From JBQTIM01 sp052388135 (GTDB lineage: Bacteria; Elusimicrobiota; Elusimicrobia; FEN-1173): a stretch of DNA of 20,648 bases. The stretch covers positions 1 through 20,648 of the forward strand of contig JBQTIM010000200.1 in NCBI GenBank assembly GCA_052388135.1. Direction: 5' to 3'. How positions within the stretch are numbered: the stretch's first letter is position 1; every line of letters begins with the position of its first letter. Positions 1 through 7,897 of the stretch are shown piece by piece. Below the pieces are notes generated by a model, which worked only from the letters and a program-made list of their open reading frames with translations, did no database searches and was not told the origin of the DNA. The position numbers and the translations under genes were made by a program.

Positions 1-87
1 TAGCCCGGGATACGCTCTCGCTTTTTTGGTACGTAAAAATCCCCTTCTTTTCAGTCTGGGTCCTCGCGCCCAACCGGGGTATCCGGT

Positions 88-1323
88 TTAGCGCTCTTGC
101 GATTGTTTGGGAATGAAATACACGCCCGGTATGATGGCGTAGAAACCGGCCACCCTGGAAAGCGAAACCCATTGCAGGGCCAGGGCGAAGACCAGGAGGC
201 CCGCCCAGGCGGCGCGGCGGCCGGGGCGCGGCAGGCGGTCCGCCCAATATTTCAGGCCCCAGAAAAAGAACGGAATGCCGGCGGCCATCCCCACGAACAA
301 ATACCGGCCCTGCCTTTGGACGGAGGTGACGCCGTACATCACGCCCTGGGCCGCGGCCACCAGGAACACGACGCCGAGCAGGAGGAAAGCCCTCCGCTCG
401 AAAAATTTCCCGGCGCGGGCGGCCGCCGCCGCGCCCGCCGCCGCCAGCGCGCCCAACGCCCACAGGACCGCGTAGAACGGCGCGGGCACCGTGATGTTGT
501 TCCAGCCGAAGCGCGCCCACAGGCCCTGATAAGACTCGTAAGCCCACTTGTGAAGCTGGAGGAAGCCCGCCCCGGCCAGCGGCTCGGTGGCGTAGATGGC
601 CTGGGCCGCCAAGGGGTCGCCGTAAAGCAGAGTGTTCCGCCAAAAAACGGGGCCCGCGATGAGGCAAACCAGCAGGGCGGCCAGCGCGCCGCCGCCGCGG
701 GGAAGGCTCCCCCGCCAGATCAGAACGGCCCAGACCGCCGCCGCGGGCGGAACGGCCGACATCTTGCTGCCGAAAGCCAGGCCCGTGGCGGCTCCCAGGG
801 AAACCATGTCCCACATTCCGGCGCGGCCCTGGGCGATGCGCAGGCCCGCCAGCACCACCCAGGCGGCGGCGAAATTGGCCAGCGCGTCGTTGATGACGCT
901 GGCGCCAATGAAAGCGGCCATGGGGCTCAAGGCCCAGAACGCGGCGGCGCCCGCGGCGCTCCACTCGCTTTTCGGAAAAGCCCGCGCCGCCACGCGCCAG
1001 AGGCACCACAAGGCCAGCCCGTGCAGAAGCACGGACACCAAACGGAAGGCGCGGAACACATCGTCCAGAGGCCGGCCCTCCACGGCGCCGTGAACCCAGC
1101 GCAGCAGGCCGTAATAGAAGGGCGGATGGAACGCCGTGTAGCGCGGCCAATAGGGCGACACGCCCATCACCGGAAGTTCCCCGGATTCGGCCCAGTAGCG
1201 GGCGTAAGCCGCGTGGGAAGGCTCGTCGGGCGCGTTGCCGGGGATGTTCAGGAAAGCGTAGGAAACGGCGAAGAAAAAATAAAGCCCGAAGAGGCCGGCC
1301 GCCGCGGCCCTGGCGGCGGACAT
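88..1323 (-). CDS. Polytopic membrane protein, GT-C/DUF2142-like glycosyltransferase
   Basis: This 411-residue, very hydrophobic protein has many predicted membrane segments. Near the N-terminus is an acidic loop motif, PDEPSH (residues 32-37), after the first membrane helix. It is followed by HPPFYY (66-71), and QGRYL lies late in the protein (about 338-342). An early Asp-Glu, a 'PP-YY' motif and a late 'QGRY' are typical of DUF2142 and related GT-C (GT39-like) proteins, which transfer sugars from polyprenyl-phosphate donors at the membrane. The donor and acceptor cannot be told from sequence. The ATG lies one base after the hisG stop (TGA-C-ATG), so translation is probably coupled to hisG although the functions look unrelated. 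The 87 bases downstream to the window edge contain nothing I can identify. Confidence 0.72.
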   Translation of the reverse strand: MSAARAAAAGLFGLYFFFAVSYAFLNIPGNAPDEPSHAAYARYWAESGELPVMGVSPYWPRYTAFHPPFYYGLLRWVHGAVEGRPLDDVFRAFRLVSVLLHGLALWCLWRVAARAFPKSEWSAAGAAAFWALSPMAAFIGASVINDALANFAAAWVVLAGLRIAQGRAGMWDMVSLGAATGLAFGSKMSAVPPAAAVWAVLIWRGSLPRGGGALAALLVCLIAGPVFWRNTLLYGDPLAAQAIYATEPLAGAGFLQLHKWAYESYQGLWARFGWNNITVPAPFYAVLWALGALAAAGAAAAARAGKFFERRAFLLLGVVFLVAAAQGVMYGVTSVQRQGRYLFVGMAAGIPFFFWGLKYWADRLPRPGRRAAWAGLLVFALALQWVSLSRVAGFYAIIPGVYFIPKQSQER

Positions 1324-1324
1324 G

Positions 1325-2197
1325 TCAATAAATGACTTTGTTGAGGGGGTACTCGATGATGCCCTCGGCGCCGGCGCGCTTGAGGGCGGGGATCTTCTGC
1401 TTCACTTCCTTCTCGGCCATGATGACTTCGATGGCGATCCAGCCGGCCAGGGTGAGGCGGGAAATGGTGGGCTGCTTCAGGGCCGGCAGGACGTCCATGA
1501 TCTTCTGCAGGTCGGCCTCGCGCAGGTTCATCTTGAGGCCCACCAAACCCTCGGCCGCCAGGGCGCCTTGAAGAAGAATGGCCAGGTTCTCGATCTTGTG
1601 CCGCTTCCAGGAATCCTCCCACGCCTTGTGGTTGGCGATGAAGCGGGTGGAGGACGTCAGCAGCTCGTCGACGATGCGCAGCTTGTTGGCGCGGAGGGAG
1701 GAGCCCGTTTCCGTCAGTTCCACGATGGCGTCCACCAGGATGCCGGCCTTGGCCTCCGTGGCGCCCCAGGAAAATTCCACCTTGGCCTTCACCTTGTGGC
1801 CGGCCAGGTATTTGTTCACCACGTTCACCACCTCGGTGGCGATGCGCTTGCCTTCCAAATCTTTCACGGACTTGATGGGCGACGACTCGGGCACGGCCAG
1901 CACCCAGCGCACGGGACGGAAGCCGGACTTGGCGTAAAGCAGTTCGCAGACTTCCTTCACGTCGGCGCCGGTCTCCATGATCCAGTCTTTGCCGGTGAGG
2001 CCGGCGTCGAAGAGGCCGTCCTCCACGTAGGTGGCCATCTCCTGCGAGCGGACCAGCATGATCTCCAAATCCTCGTCGTCGCAGGAAGGAAAATAGGAAC
2101 GGTCGGAGGCGTGCACGCGGATGCCCGCTTTGCGAAACAGCTCGATGGTGGATTCCTGAAGGCTGCCCTTGGGCATGCCGAGCTTGAGTTTTTTCAT
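1325..2197 (-). CDS. hisG: ATP phosphoribosyltransferase (long form, HisG_L)
   Basis: It catalyses the first step of histidine biosynthesis, joining ATP and PRPP to give phosphoribosyl-ATP. The 290-residue length and a C-terminal ACT-like HisG_C domain (about 215-290, ending PLNKVIY) mark the long, HisZ-independent form that is usually feedback-inhibited by histidine. The N-terminal KLGMPKGSL segment (5-13) and the PRPP-binding stretch DAIVELTETGSSL (156-168) are intact. No other his gene is in the window; the neighbour downstream is a membrane glycosyltransferase-like gene. The start has no Shine-Dalgarno, and a TAGAAT box lies 10 nt upstream, suggesting a very short or absent leader. Confidence 0.95.
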   Translation of the reverse strand: MKKLKLGMPKGSLQESTIELFRKAGIRVHASDRSYFPSCDDEDLEIMLVRSQEMATYVEDGLFDAGLTGKDWIMETGADVKEVCELLYAKSGFRPVRWVLAVPESSPIKSVKDLEGKRIATEVVNVVNKYLAGHKVKAKVEFSWGATEAKAGILVDAIVELTETGSSLRANKLRIVDELLTSSTRFIANHKAWEDSWKRHKIENLAILLQGALAAEGLVGLKMNLREADLQKIMDVLPALKQPTISRLTLAGWIAIEVIMAEKEVKQKIPALKRAGAEGIIEYPLNKVIY

Positions 2198-2207
2198 GGG
2201 AGCGCCT

Positions 2208-2213
2208 ATTCTA
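2208..2213 (-). promoter_or_regulatory. Candidate -10 box (TAGAAT) of hisG
   Basis: Read on the minus strand, TTTTGCTAGAATAGG lies in the 36-nt gap between the upstream gene and hisG. TAGAAT matches the sigma-70 -10 consensus at five of six positions and ends 10 nt before the ATG. A start site about 7 nt downstream would leave a leader of only about 3 nt. No good -35 is seen. The same box precedes malQ and purE. Confidence 0.5.
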
Positions 2214-2233
2214 GCAAAATTCCGGAGGGGAGT

Positions 2234-2542
2234 TTATTTTCCGTAGGCGGCGTGGAAAATTTTTTCCAGGGCGGCCGACACCAGGGGCACGCGGGGGCGG
2301 GTGGCGCAATCCAAAACCTCCTCGCGAGTGAGGAGGGGCTTCACGGCGCGGATCCAGAGCGCCGCCCAGGCCGCCAAACCCAGGCCCAGCGCGGCGATGC
2401 CTCCGACGGCGGCGGGCCAGAAAAAGGGCCCCGGCGCTGGGCGGAAAAAAACCCAGGCCGCCCAGGCCAGCGCGGCGGCGCCCGCCACGAAAACGAGCTC
2501 CAGGCCGAGGATGAGGAACAGCCGCGAAGGCGGCCGGCTCAA
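2234..2542 (-). CDS. Small two-helix membrane protein, paralog of its upstream neighbour
   Basis: This is a 102-residue protein of unknown function. Two hydrophobic segments (about 8-32 and 40-64) are followed by a short soluble tail containing PRVPLVSAALEKIF. An ungapped 37-residue stretch of the C-terminal half has about 13 identities with the protein encoded just upstream, including ALWI, PRVP, AL and a final F, so the two are tandem duplicates. The start is TTG at 2542-2540; its last two bases plus the next A form the TGA stop of the upstream gene (TTGA overlap), which implies translational coupling. No strong separate SD is seen. I do not recognise the family. Confidence 0.7.
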   Translation of the reverse strand: MSRPPSRLFLILGLELVFVAGAAALAWAAWVFFRPAPGPFFWPAAVGGIAALGLGLAAWAALWIRAVKPLLTREEVLDCATRPRVPLVSAALEKIFHAAYGK

Positions 2543-2865
2543 CGGTGGATGTAGCGGAAGAGCCTCAGGAGGGCGTCGGTGATCACGGGCACCCGGGGTT
2601 CCGCCAGGGCCGCCTCGATCTCCGCCGGCGGCAGGAACAGCCTCATGGAATAAATCCAGAGCACGGCGGCGTAGAAACAGCCGATGAGCAGGCCGGCTTC
2701 GCAGATCAGCAGCAGTCCCGCCAAATCCAGCGCGCCGGGCGCGCCGCCCAGGGGGCCCAGGAACATTTCGGACAGCTTGCGCTGGAAAACGAGCATGAAC
2801 GGCAGGCCGATGGCGAAGGCGTAGAGGACCTGCGAGGCTTGAAGGAAAAGTTTGCGGCGTCCCAA
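2539..2865 (-). CDS. Small two-helix membrane protein, first of a tandem paralogous pair
   Basis: This protein has 108 residues if translation begins at TTG (2865-2863). That start is chosen because GGAGG lies five bases upstream (2875-2871) and because longer versions would run deep into the divergent gene on the other strand. Membrane segments are at about 12-27 and 48-72. The tail carries PPAEIEAALAEPRVPVITDALLRLF, split here for length: PPAEIEAALA then EPRVPVITDALLRLF (79-103). The second gene in the unit repeats this architecture. The function is unknown. Both proteins may sit in the inner membrane with short charged tails in the cytoplasm, but topology is inferred only from hydrophobicity. 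Confidence 0.68.
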   Translation of the reverse strand: MGRRKLFLQASQVLYAFAIGLPFMLVFQRKLSEMFLGPLGGAPGALDLAGLLLICEAGLLIGCFYAAVLWIYSMRLFLPPAEIEAALAEPRVPVITDALLRLFRYIHR

Positions 2866-2881
2866 TTTGACCTCCAAAAAA

Positions 2882-2909
2882 GTAATATAGTGGGACAAGT
2901 TTAAGTCAA
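2882..2909 (-). promoter_or_regulatory. Possible promoter for the small membrane-protein pair
   Basis: On the minus strand TTGACT (2909-2904) is followed after 16 nt by TATTAC (2887-2882). The -35 is near-consensus and the -10 is moderate. The predicted start would lie almost on the GGAGG at 2875-2871, leaving an unusually short leader, so this call is weak. Confidence 0.3.
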
Positions 2910-2931
2910 ATCCAGCGGAGAAACAAGGCCC

Positions 2932-3630
2932 ATGCAGCCGACCCAGCCCTTCAAGCGTCAGTTCGTCAACTTCATTTTCTACAAGGTGGACCCGTCGTGG
3001 CGCCGCCTGCCCGAAGCCCAGAGGCGCGACGGGCGCGCGGAGTTCCTGGCCGCGGCGCGGGGCTTCGAATCGAAAATGATGGTCCTGCCCTATTCCACCT
3101 TCGGCCTGCGGCCCGACGCCGATTTCGCTCTCTGGCGCATCAGCTACGTGCTGGAGGATTTCGAGGCCATGTCGTCGGCGCTGGCCAAGACGGCCCTGGG
3201 CTCCCATTTGTCCACGCCGCATTCCTTCCTGGCCATGACCAAGCGCTCCACCTACGTGGACAAGCTCAACCCGGAGCACGAGAACCAGCGCACCCACATC
3301 GTGCCGGGCAAGCACAAGTATTTGTTCATTTATCCCTTCCTCAAAACCCGCGAGTGGTACCTTTTGCCCCTGGAGACGCGCCAGAAGATGATGGACGATC
3401 ACATCCGCGTGGGCAACAAGTTCCCCTCGGTGAAGCTGAACACCACCTACTCCTTCGGGCTGGACGACCAGGAGTTCGTGGTGGCCTTCGAAACCGACGC
3501 GCCGGGCGATTTCCTCGACCTCGTCATGGCTTTGCGGGAAACCGAGGGCAGCCGCTTCACCCTGCGCGACACGCCCATCTTCACCGCCCTGCACCGGCCC
3601 CTGGACCAACTGCTGGACACCGTCGCCTGA
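2932..3630 (+). CDS. hemQ: HemQ / chlorite dismutase-family heme protein (probable coproheme decarboxylase)
   Basis: This 232-residue protein has the chlorite dismutase-family fold signature. The block FIYPFLKTREWYLLP (132-146), then MMDDHI (153-158) and FGLDD (175-179), match that family. His157 fits the proximal heme ligand. Tyr134 fits the catalytic tyrosine of coproheme decarboxylases: the 23-residue Tyr-His spacing equals the Firmicutes spacing minus a 4-residue insert, by my manual alignment from memory. Seven residues before GLDD, where true chlorite dismutases carry the distal Arg and Firmicutes HemQ a Gln, I see Leu169, so chlorite degradation is unlikely. HemQ would convert coproheme III to heme b using peroxide. 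No other heme gene is in the window. Weak GGAG and AAGG lie before the ATG. Confidence 0.82.
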   Translation: MQPTQPFKRQFVNFIFYKVDPSWRRLPEAQRRDGRAEFLAAARGFESKMMVLPYSTFGLRPDADFALWRISYVLEDFEAMSSALAKTALGSHLSTPHSFLAMTKRSTYVDKLNPEHENQRTHIVPGKHKYLFIYPFLKTREWYLLPLETRQKMMDDHIRVGNKFPSVKLNTTYSFGLDDQEFVVAFETDAPGDFLDLVMALRETEGSRFTLRDTPIFTALHRPLDQLLDTVA

Positions 3631-3703
3631 CCGTGGAACGGGGCGCGGCCGCGGAACGGTCGCCCCGCCGGAGGCCGCGCGCCTCGCCGATCCCTTCCTC
3701 CGA

Positions 3704-4732
3704 ATGAAAGCCGTTTATTTCAAAGAGCACGGCGGCGCCGACAAGCTGATTTACGGCGACCGGCCCGCGCCCAAGGCCGGCCCGGGCGAGGCGCTGGTGC
3801 GCGTGAAGGCCTGCGCGCTGAACCATTTGGACATTTGGCTGCGCCAGGGGATTCCGGGACTGCCGATTTCCCTTCCGCACATCGTCGGCAGCGACGCGGC
3901 CGGCGTGGTGGAAAAAACGGGAGCCGGCGTGGAGGGCCTGGAGGCCGGGCAAAAGGTCGTCCTGGCGCCGGGCCTTTCCTGCGGGCGCTGCGAGCCCTGC
4001 CTTCTGGGGCTCGAGCACGTGTGCGACACATACGACGTTCTGGGCCAGGGGCGCGACGGCGCCTACGCGGAGTACGTGGCCGTGCCCGCCGAGAACGTAT
4101 TGGACATGCCGCCGGGCCTGAGCTTCGAGGAGGCCGCTTCCTTCCCGCTGGTCTTCATGACGGCCTGGCACATGCTCGTGGCGCTGGCCAAGGTGCGCGC
4201 GGGAGAAACGGTGCTGGTACACGCGGGCGGCTCCGGCGTGGGCATCGCCGCCATCCAGATCGCCAAGCTTTGGGGCGCGCGGGTGATCACCACGGTGGGT
4301 TCCGACGCCAAGGCGGCCAAAGCCCGCGCCCTGGGGGCGGACGAGACGATCAATTACGCGAAGAAGGATTTTGCGGCGGAGGCGAGGCGGCTGACGGACA
4401 AGCGGGGCGTGGACGTGGTGGTGGAGCACGTGGGCCAAACGACCTTCGAGAAAAGCCTCTTGTGCCTGGCCAAGGGCGGCCGGCTGGCGACCTGCGGCGC
4501 CACCACGGGGCGGGAGGCGAAGTTCGATTTGCGGCTGTTCTTTTCCCGCAACCTGACGATCCACGGCTCGCGGCTCGGGACCCGCCAAGGCCTGCGGGAC
4601 GCCCTGGGCCATTTGGCGGCCGGACGGCTCAAGCCCGTCGTGGACAAAATTTTTCCCCTGCGGAAGGCCGCCGAGGCCCAGACCTATATGGAAGAGCGGA
4701 AGAATTTTGGAAAGATCGTTCTATCGGTTTGA
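3704..4732 (+). CDS. Zinc-binding MDR oxidoreductase (quinone-reductase / alcohol-dehydrogenase-like)
   Basis: This 342-residue medium-chain dehydrogenase/reductase has a GroES-like N-terminal half and a Rossmann NADP-binding half with HAGGSGVGIAA (173-183). Four cysteines, C93, C96, C99 and C107, form the structural zinc loop. The catalytic-zinc Cys of alcohol dehydrogenases appears to be replaced: the segment reads KACALNHLD (35-43), with Asn40 at that position, and the usual GHE is GSD (62-64). It is therefore more likely an NADPH-dependent reductase of quinones or enals than a zinc alcohol dehydrogenase; the substrate is unknown. It follows hemQ by 73 nt. Its end overlaps the end of convergent tamB by 12 bp. 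Confidence 0.85.
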   Translation: MKAVYFKEHGGADKLIYGDRPAPKAGPGEALVRVKACALNHLDIWLRQGIPGLPISLPHIVGSDAAGVVEKTGAGVEGLEAGQKVVLAPGLSCGRCEPCLLGLEHVCDTYDVLGQGRDGAYAEYVAVPAENVLDMPPGLSFEEAASFPLVFMTAWHMLVALAKVRAGETVLVHAGGSGVGIAAIQIAKLWGARVITTVGSDAKAAKARALGADETINYAKKDFAAEARRLTDKRGVDVVVEHVGQTTFEKSLLCLAKGGRLATCGATTGREAKFDLRLFFSRNLTIHGSRLGTRQGLRDALGHLAAGRLKPVVDKIFPLRKAAEAQTYMEERKNFGKIVLSV

Positions 4733-7700
4733 GGCGGCCGTTTCCTCCGGCGCCGTTTTTTTCAGCGGGTACTTGAAGAGCACGTCCACCACGTAGCGCC
4801 CGTCGCTTCCGGTTCCCCCCTCCAGGCTCCAGCGCGGCGTCAGGCTGTATTCGGCGTTGATGCGCCGGCCGCCGTCCTCCCCCAACGTCTGCTCGAAGGA
4901 CAGGAAAAGGTCGCGGGTGATGTAGCGGCCCACCGTCAGGTCCGCCGCGGCTCCCTCGCCGGTGGGCTTCAACTGGAAAACGTCCAGGTCCAGCTTTTCG
5001 AAGGCGCGGGTCTGCCGCGCGCGGCCCAGCAGGTAGCCGGCGGCGTAGGCGGCCGCCTCCTCCTGGCCGGGCAGGCCGCCGCCGGAGCCCGCTTCGTCCA
5101 GGGGTTGGCCGAAGATCAGCAGCGACAGGACGTCCTCGCCGTAGGGCGGGTCGGAGGAGAGGCTGAGGCGCGGGTCGCGCAAGCGGCCCTCCACGGTGAG
5201 GAAAATATCCGTGCGGCTGGACGCTTCCCGGTAGAGGGCCTTGGCGTTGAGGAAAGGGTCGGGCGGGTGCTCGCCGGTGAAGGCGGCCCGGCCTTCTTGC
5301 AGACGGAACGTGCGCCCGTAGATCACGTAGCGGCCGCGCACCACCTCCAGCTCGCCGAAGACCCGCGCCGGTTCGTAAGGGTTCTTCCTCACGTCCAGGT
5401 TTCCCCTCACCTCGACGGAGGTTTCGCCGCTTTTGAACCAGGCGTTGCGGTCGGCGCGCACGGTCACGTCCAGCGCCAGCGGGCCGGGCGAGGAAGGGGC
5501 CTCGGGCTCCGGCTCGGGCTCCCCGCCGTTTTTTTTCTCTTTTTCCTTTTTCTCGCGGGGCCGGAAATCGGCCTCCAAAATTTTAACGACGCCGCGGACA
5601 AAGGGCTCCGACCAATCCCCCGCGACGGTGAGGTCCGCGTCGAACCGGCCGTCGAGGCCGGCGGGGTGGTGGACGGGAAAACGTTCCGCGCGGACTTTGA
5701 TGTCCGCCCCGGACAGGTCCACCACGCCGGAGATGTCCAGCGTCCCCTTGCCGGAGCGGGCGCCGCCGCGCGCCACGCGCACGCGCTCGCCTTCGCCCTT
5801 CAACTCCAGCTCCGGCTTTTCCAGCCTCATGTGCGGGCCGTACTCCAGGCGCTCGGCGGAAAGACGGGCGCCGCCCGTCGCGCTCAGGCGGCCCGCGCGG
5901 TGCGTCAAACGGAGGTCCGACGACAAGCGGGGATCCCGCAGGGACACCTCCGGCGCGAGAGCGGCGAGGAACGCAAGGTCCAAACCGTCGGTCATGATCC
6001 TCAGGTCGAAGTCGGGAAGGGGCCGGCCGCGCAGCGTCCGGGGAAAGGCTCCTTCGGCGGTCACCGGCCCTCCCGGCGAATCCCACCGGAATTTTTCCAC
6101 CCGCAGGGAGCGGGCGTCCAGTTCGGCCTGACCGCTGATGCGGCCCAGAGGTTTTTCCCCGAACTCGGCCTGTTCCACGCGGAAGGAGGCGCGGCCCGTC
6201 AGCCGGTCGGTTTCTCCTTCCAGCCGCAGGCGCAGGGACAGAACGCCCCGCAGCGGAAAGGGCCAAAGGCCGGCCTCGGCCCAGCGTCCCGTGTCCAGGG
6301 AATCCACGCGGGCGCGAAGCTCCTCCCACCGGCCCCCGGCCTGCCGGGCGTCCAGCGCCAGCACCGCTTTCTCCGACGATAGAGAAAGGCCGCTCACGGA
6401 AAAACCGGCCGCGCCCGCCGTGGTGCGGAACGGCGCCGTGGAGCGCCAAACCCCGCCGTCGCGCACTTCCAAGGCGTCCCAGGCGGCCGCCCAGGTTTTC
6501 CCGTCCCAGCGGCCGGAGCCGCTCCCCGCCGCCGAAACCCCTTGAGACTTCACCTCCCAGGCCACGCGGTGGGACGCCGTGCTTCCCGTCACGCGCAAGG
6601 CGGCGTTTTCGACGGGCGGCGCGTCCCCGGAGCGAAGGCCGGCGGCGCGCAGGGAAACGTCCAGACGGCGCGGCCCCAGGCCCGAGGCGGAAAGGCTTCC
6701 GTCCTTCACGCGGAAATTTTCGAATTGGAGATCGTCGAAATCTCCCGAGACGCTCCAGTCGAGGCGCGGCCAGGAGCCGGAGGCCCGCGCCCGGCCTTGG
6801 AACGACGCCGTGGCCGGCGACCATTGGGCCAATCCGTCGGGCTCCGCCCGCAGATCGGCCCGGGCCGTCAGGCGCTTGTCGGCCCAGCGGAACATGCCCG
6901 TTCCGCGGCCTTCCAGGCCCGGTCCCGACGCCTCGGCCCGCCAGTCCAAGCTTTCGTTCCGCCAGCGGCCGGAGCCGGAAAATTTCGGCCCGCCGGACGC
7001 CTCCAGGCTCCAGCGGCCTTGAGCCCGGAAAGCGGGGAACTCGAGTCCGCGCCCGTCGGCCTCCAGGCGCCCCGACAGGTCTCCCATTTTCTCCGGAAGG
7101 CCGGCCCGGGCCGCGGCCAGGTTTTTCAGCGAAGCGTCCGCTTTCCAAATTTCCATGTCCTTGAGGGAGGCGTCCAGCCGAACGTCCGCTCCGCGCCAGC
7201 GTCCGCGCACGCGGGCCGTTAAATTCTCCAAAGGCCCGCGCACCTCCGCGCGGCCGTCGAACTCGCCTTTCGCGGAAAGGACCGCGTCCACCGACAGCGG
7301 CTCGACCCGCAGGCGGCCCCGCGCCGTGTAGGTGCTTTCGGAAAACTCCGCCCGCGCGGAGGCCACTTCCACGAGCCCGTCCTCGTAGGAGGCCTCCAGG
7401 GAAATGCCGTCGAGACGGCCCGGCTTCTCGGCGGAGCCCCACAGCAGGGTGCCGTCGCTCACTTGCAGGCGCGCGGAGCCGGGGAAAACCGGCGGCGCGG
7501 AGGCCGGACCGCCGTTCGCGGCCGTCTCCGCGCCTTCCCCGCCGGTCTTCAAGCGGATCCAGGGCCTCTCGGCTTCCGCGCGGACGGCCAACAGGCCGAC
7601 GTCCCGGCCCGGCCTCGCCACGGACACGCGGAGGACGGCGATCCGGATTTCGGCCTTGGGAAGGTCGAGGCGGAAATCGCGCACGGTGACGCCGCGCAAA

Positions 7701-7873
7701 AGGTTGCCCGCCGCGTCCGCCGACAGCGGCACGTCGGCCCGGCGCGCGAACCAGCGGCCGGCCAGCTCCGCCGCCGGCCCGGTGAAGAGAATCAGGACGG
7801 CCGCCAGCGCCAGCACGGCCGCGGCGGCGCCGGCCAGGGCCCAGCCCAGGATTTTCAGGACGCGCTTAACGAT
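4721..7873 (-). CDS. tamB: TamB-like envelope-spanning translocation/lipid-transport protein
   Basis: From the proposed start this has 1050 residues. An N-terminal basic segment (VKRVLK) and one membrane helix (about 9-30) are followed by a long AsmA-like beta-rich repeat region. A charged linker (about 772-791, Lys/Glu-rich then Glu-Pro-rich) precedes a C-terminal DUF490/TamB domain containing GRYVIYGRTFRLQEG, LTVEGRLRDPRLSLSS and EDVLSLLIFGQPL. TamB proteins bridge inner and outer membranes, working with the Omp85 protein TamA; roles in outer-membrane protein insertion and phospholipid transport are known for the family. The gene follows the TamA-like gene by 24 nt. No ATG, GTG or TTG exists between the upstream in-frame stop and a GTG at 7816 that would delete the basic end of the helix. 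ATC at 7873, five bases after GGAGGAGG, is the best start. Confidence 0.9.
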   Translation of the reverse strand: MVKRVLKILGWALAGAAAAVLALAAVLILFTGPAAELAGRWFARRADVPLSADAAGNLLRGVTVRDFRLDLPKAEIRIAVLRVSVARPGRDVGLLAVRAEAERPWIRLKTGGEGAETAANGGPASAPPVFPGSARLQVSDGTLLWGSAEKPGRLDGISLEASYEDGLVEVASARAEFSESTYTARGRLRVEPLSVDAVLSAKGEFDGRAEVRGPLENLTARVRGRWRGADVRLDASLKDMEIWKADASLKNLAAARAGLPEKMGDLSGRLEADGRGLEFPAFRAQGRWSLEASGGPKFSGSGRWRNESLDWRAEASGPGLEGRGTGMFRWADKRLTARADLRAEPDGLAQWSPATASFQGRARASGSWPRLDWSVSGDFDDLQFENFRVKDGSLSASGLGPRRLDVSLRAAGLRSGDAPPVENAALRVTGSTASHRVAWEVKSQGVSAAGSGSGRWDGKTWAAAWDALEVRDGGVWRSTAPFRTTAGAAGFSVSGLSLSSEKAVLALDARQAGGRWEELRARVDSLDTGRWAEAGLWPFPLRGVLSLRLRLEGETDRLTGRASFRVEQAEFGEKPLGRISGQAELDARSLRVEKFRWDSPGGPVTAEGAFPRTLRGRPLPDFDLRIMTDGLDLAFLAALAPEVSLRDPRLSSDLRLTHRAGRLSATGGARLSAERLEYGPHMRLEKPELELKGEGERVRVARGGARSGKGTLDISGVVDLSGADIKVRAERFPVHHPAGLDGRFDADLTVAGDWSEPFVRGVVKILEADFRPREKKEKEKKNGGEPEPEPEAPSSPGPLALDVTVRADRNAWFKSGETSVEVRGNLDVRKNPYEPARVFGELEVVRGRYVIYGRTFRLQEGRAAFTGEHPPDPFLNAKALYREASSRTDIFLTVEGRLRDPRLSLSSDPPYGEDVLSLLIFGQPLDEAGSGGGLPGQEEAAAYAAGYLLGRARQTRAFEKLDLDVFQLKPTGEGAAADLTVGRYITRDLFLSFEQTLGEDGGRRINAEYSLTPRWSLEGGTGSDGRYVVDVLFKYPLKKTAPEETAASNR

Positions 7874-7885
7874 GGCTTCCTCCTC
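7871..7885 (-). promoter_or_regulatory. Strong SD before an ATC start codon of tamB
   Basis: On the minus strand the sequence is GAGGAGGAAGCCATC, following a G so that GGAGGAGG is complete. The SD-to-ATC spacing is about five bases, which is canonical. The codons after ATC encode VKRVLKILGW, a normal TamB-like N-terminus. The upstream in-frame codon run reaches the tamA TGA (7900-7898) without any ATG, GTG or TTG. Confidence 0.55.
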
Positions 7886-7897
7886 CGGCCGCCGCGG

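Noticed and set aside
9..84. GGATAC/GTATCC repeat near the window edge as a terminator of the first operon
   Set aside because: The arms are six bases apart by 64 nt and there is no stable compact hairpin with a T-run.
97..1335. Long open frame on the plus strand opposite the membrane glycosyltransferase-like gene
   Set aside because: Low-complexity, Gly/Arg/Gln-rich product typical of the antisense shadow of a GC-rich gene. The minus-strand frame has clear family motifs.
2867..2891. Plus-strand promoter TTGACC/TATAGT before hemQ
   Set aside because: The spacer is only 13 nt, too short for a sigma-70 promoter.
2932..3630. Naming the HemQ-family gene chlorite dismutase (cld)
   Set aside because: The distal Arg needed for chlorite degradation is not at its expected position, and the Tyr/His pattern fits coproheme decarboxylase better.
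3639..3667. 7-bp stem CGGGGCG/CGCCCCG after hemQ as a terminator
   Set aside because: The loop is 15 nt and there is no T-run. Chance stems of this size are common at this GC content.
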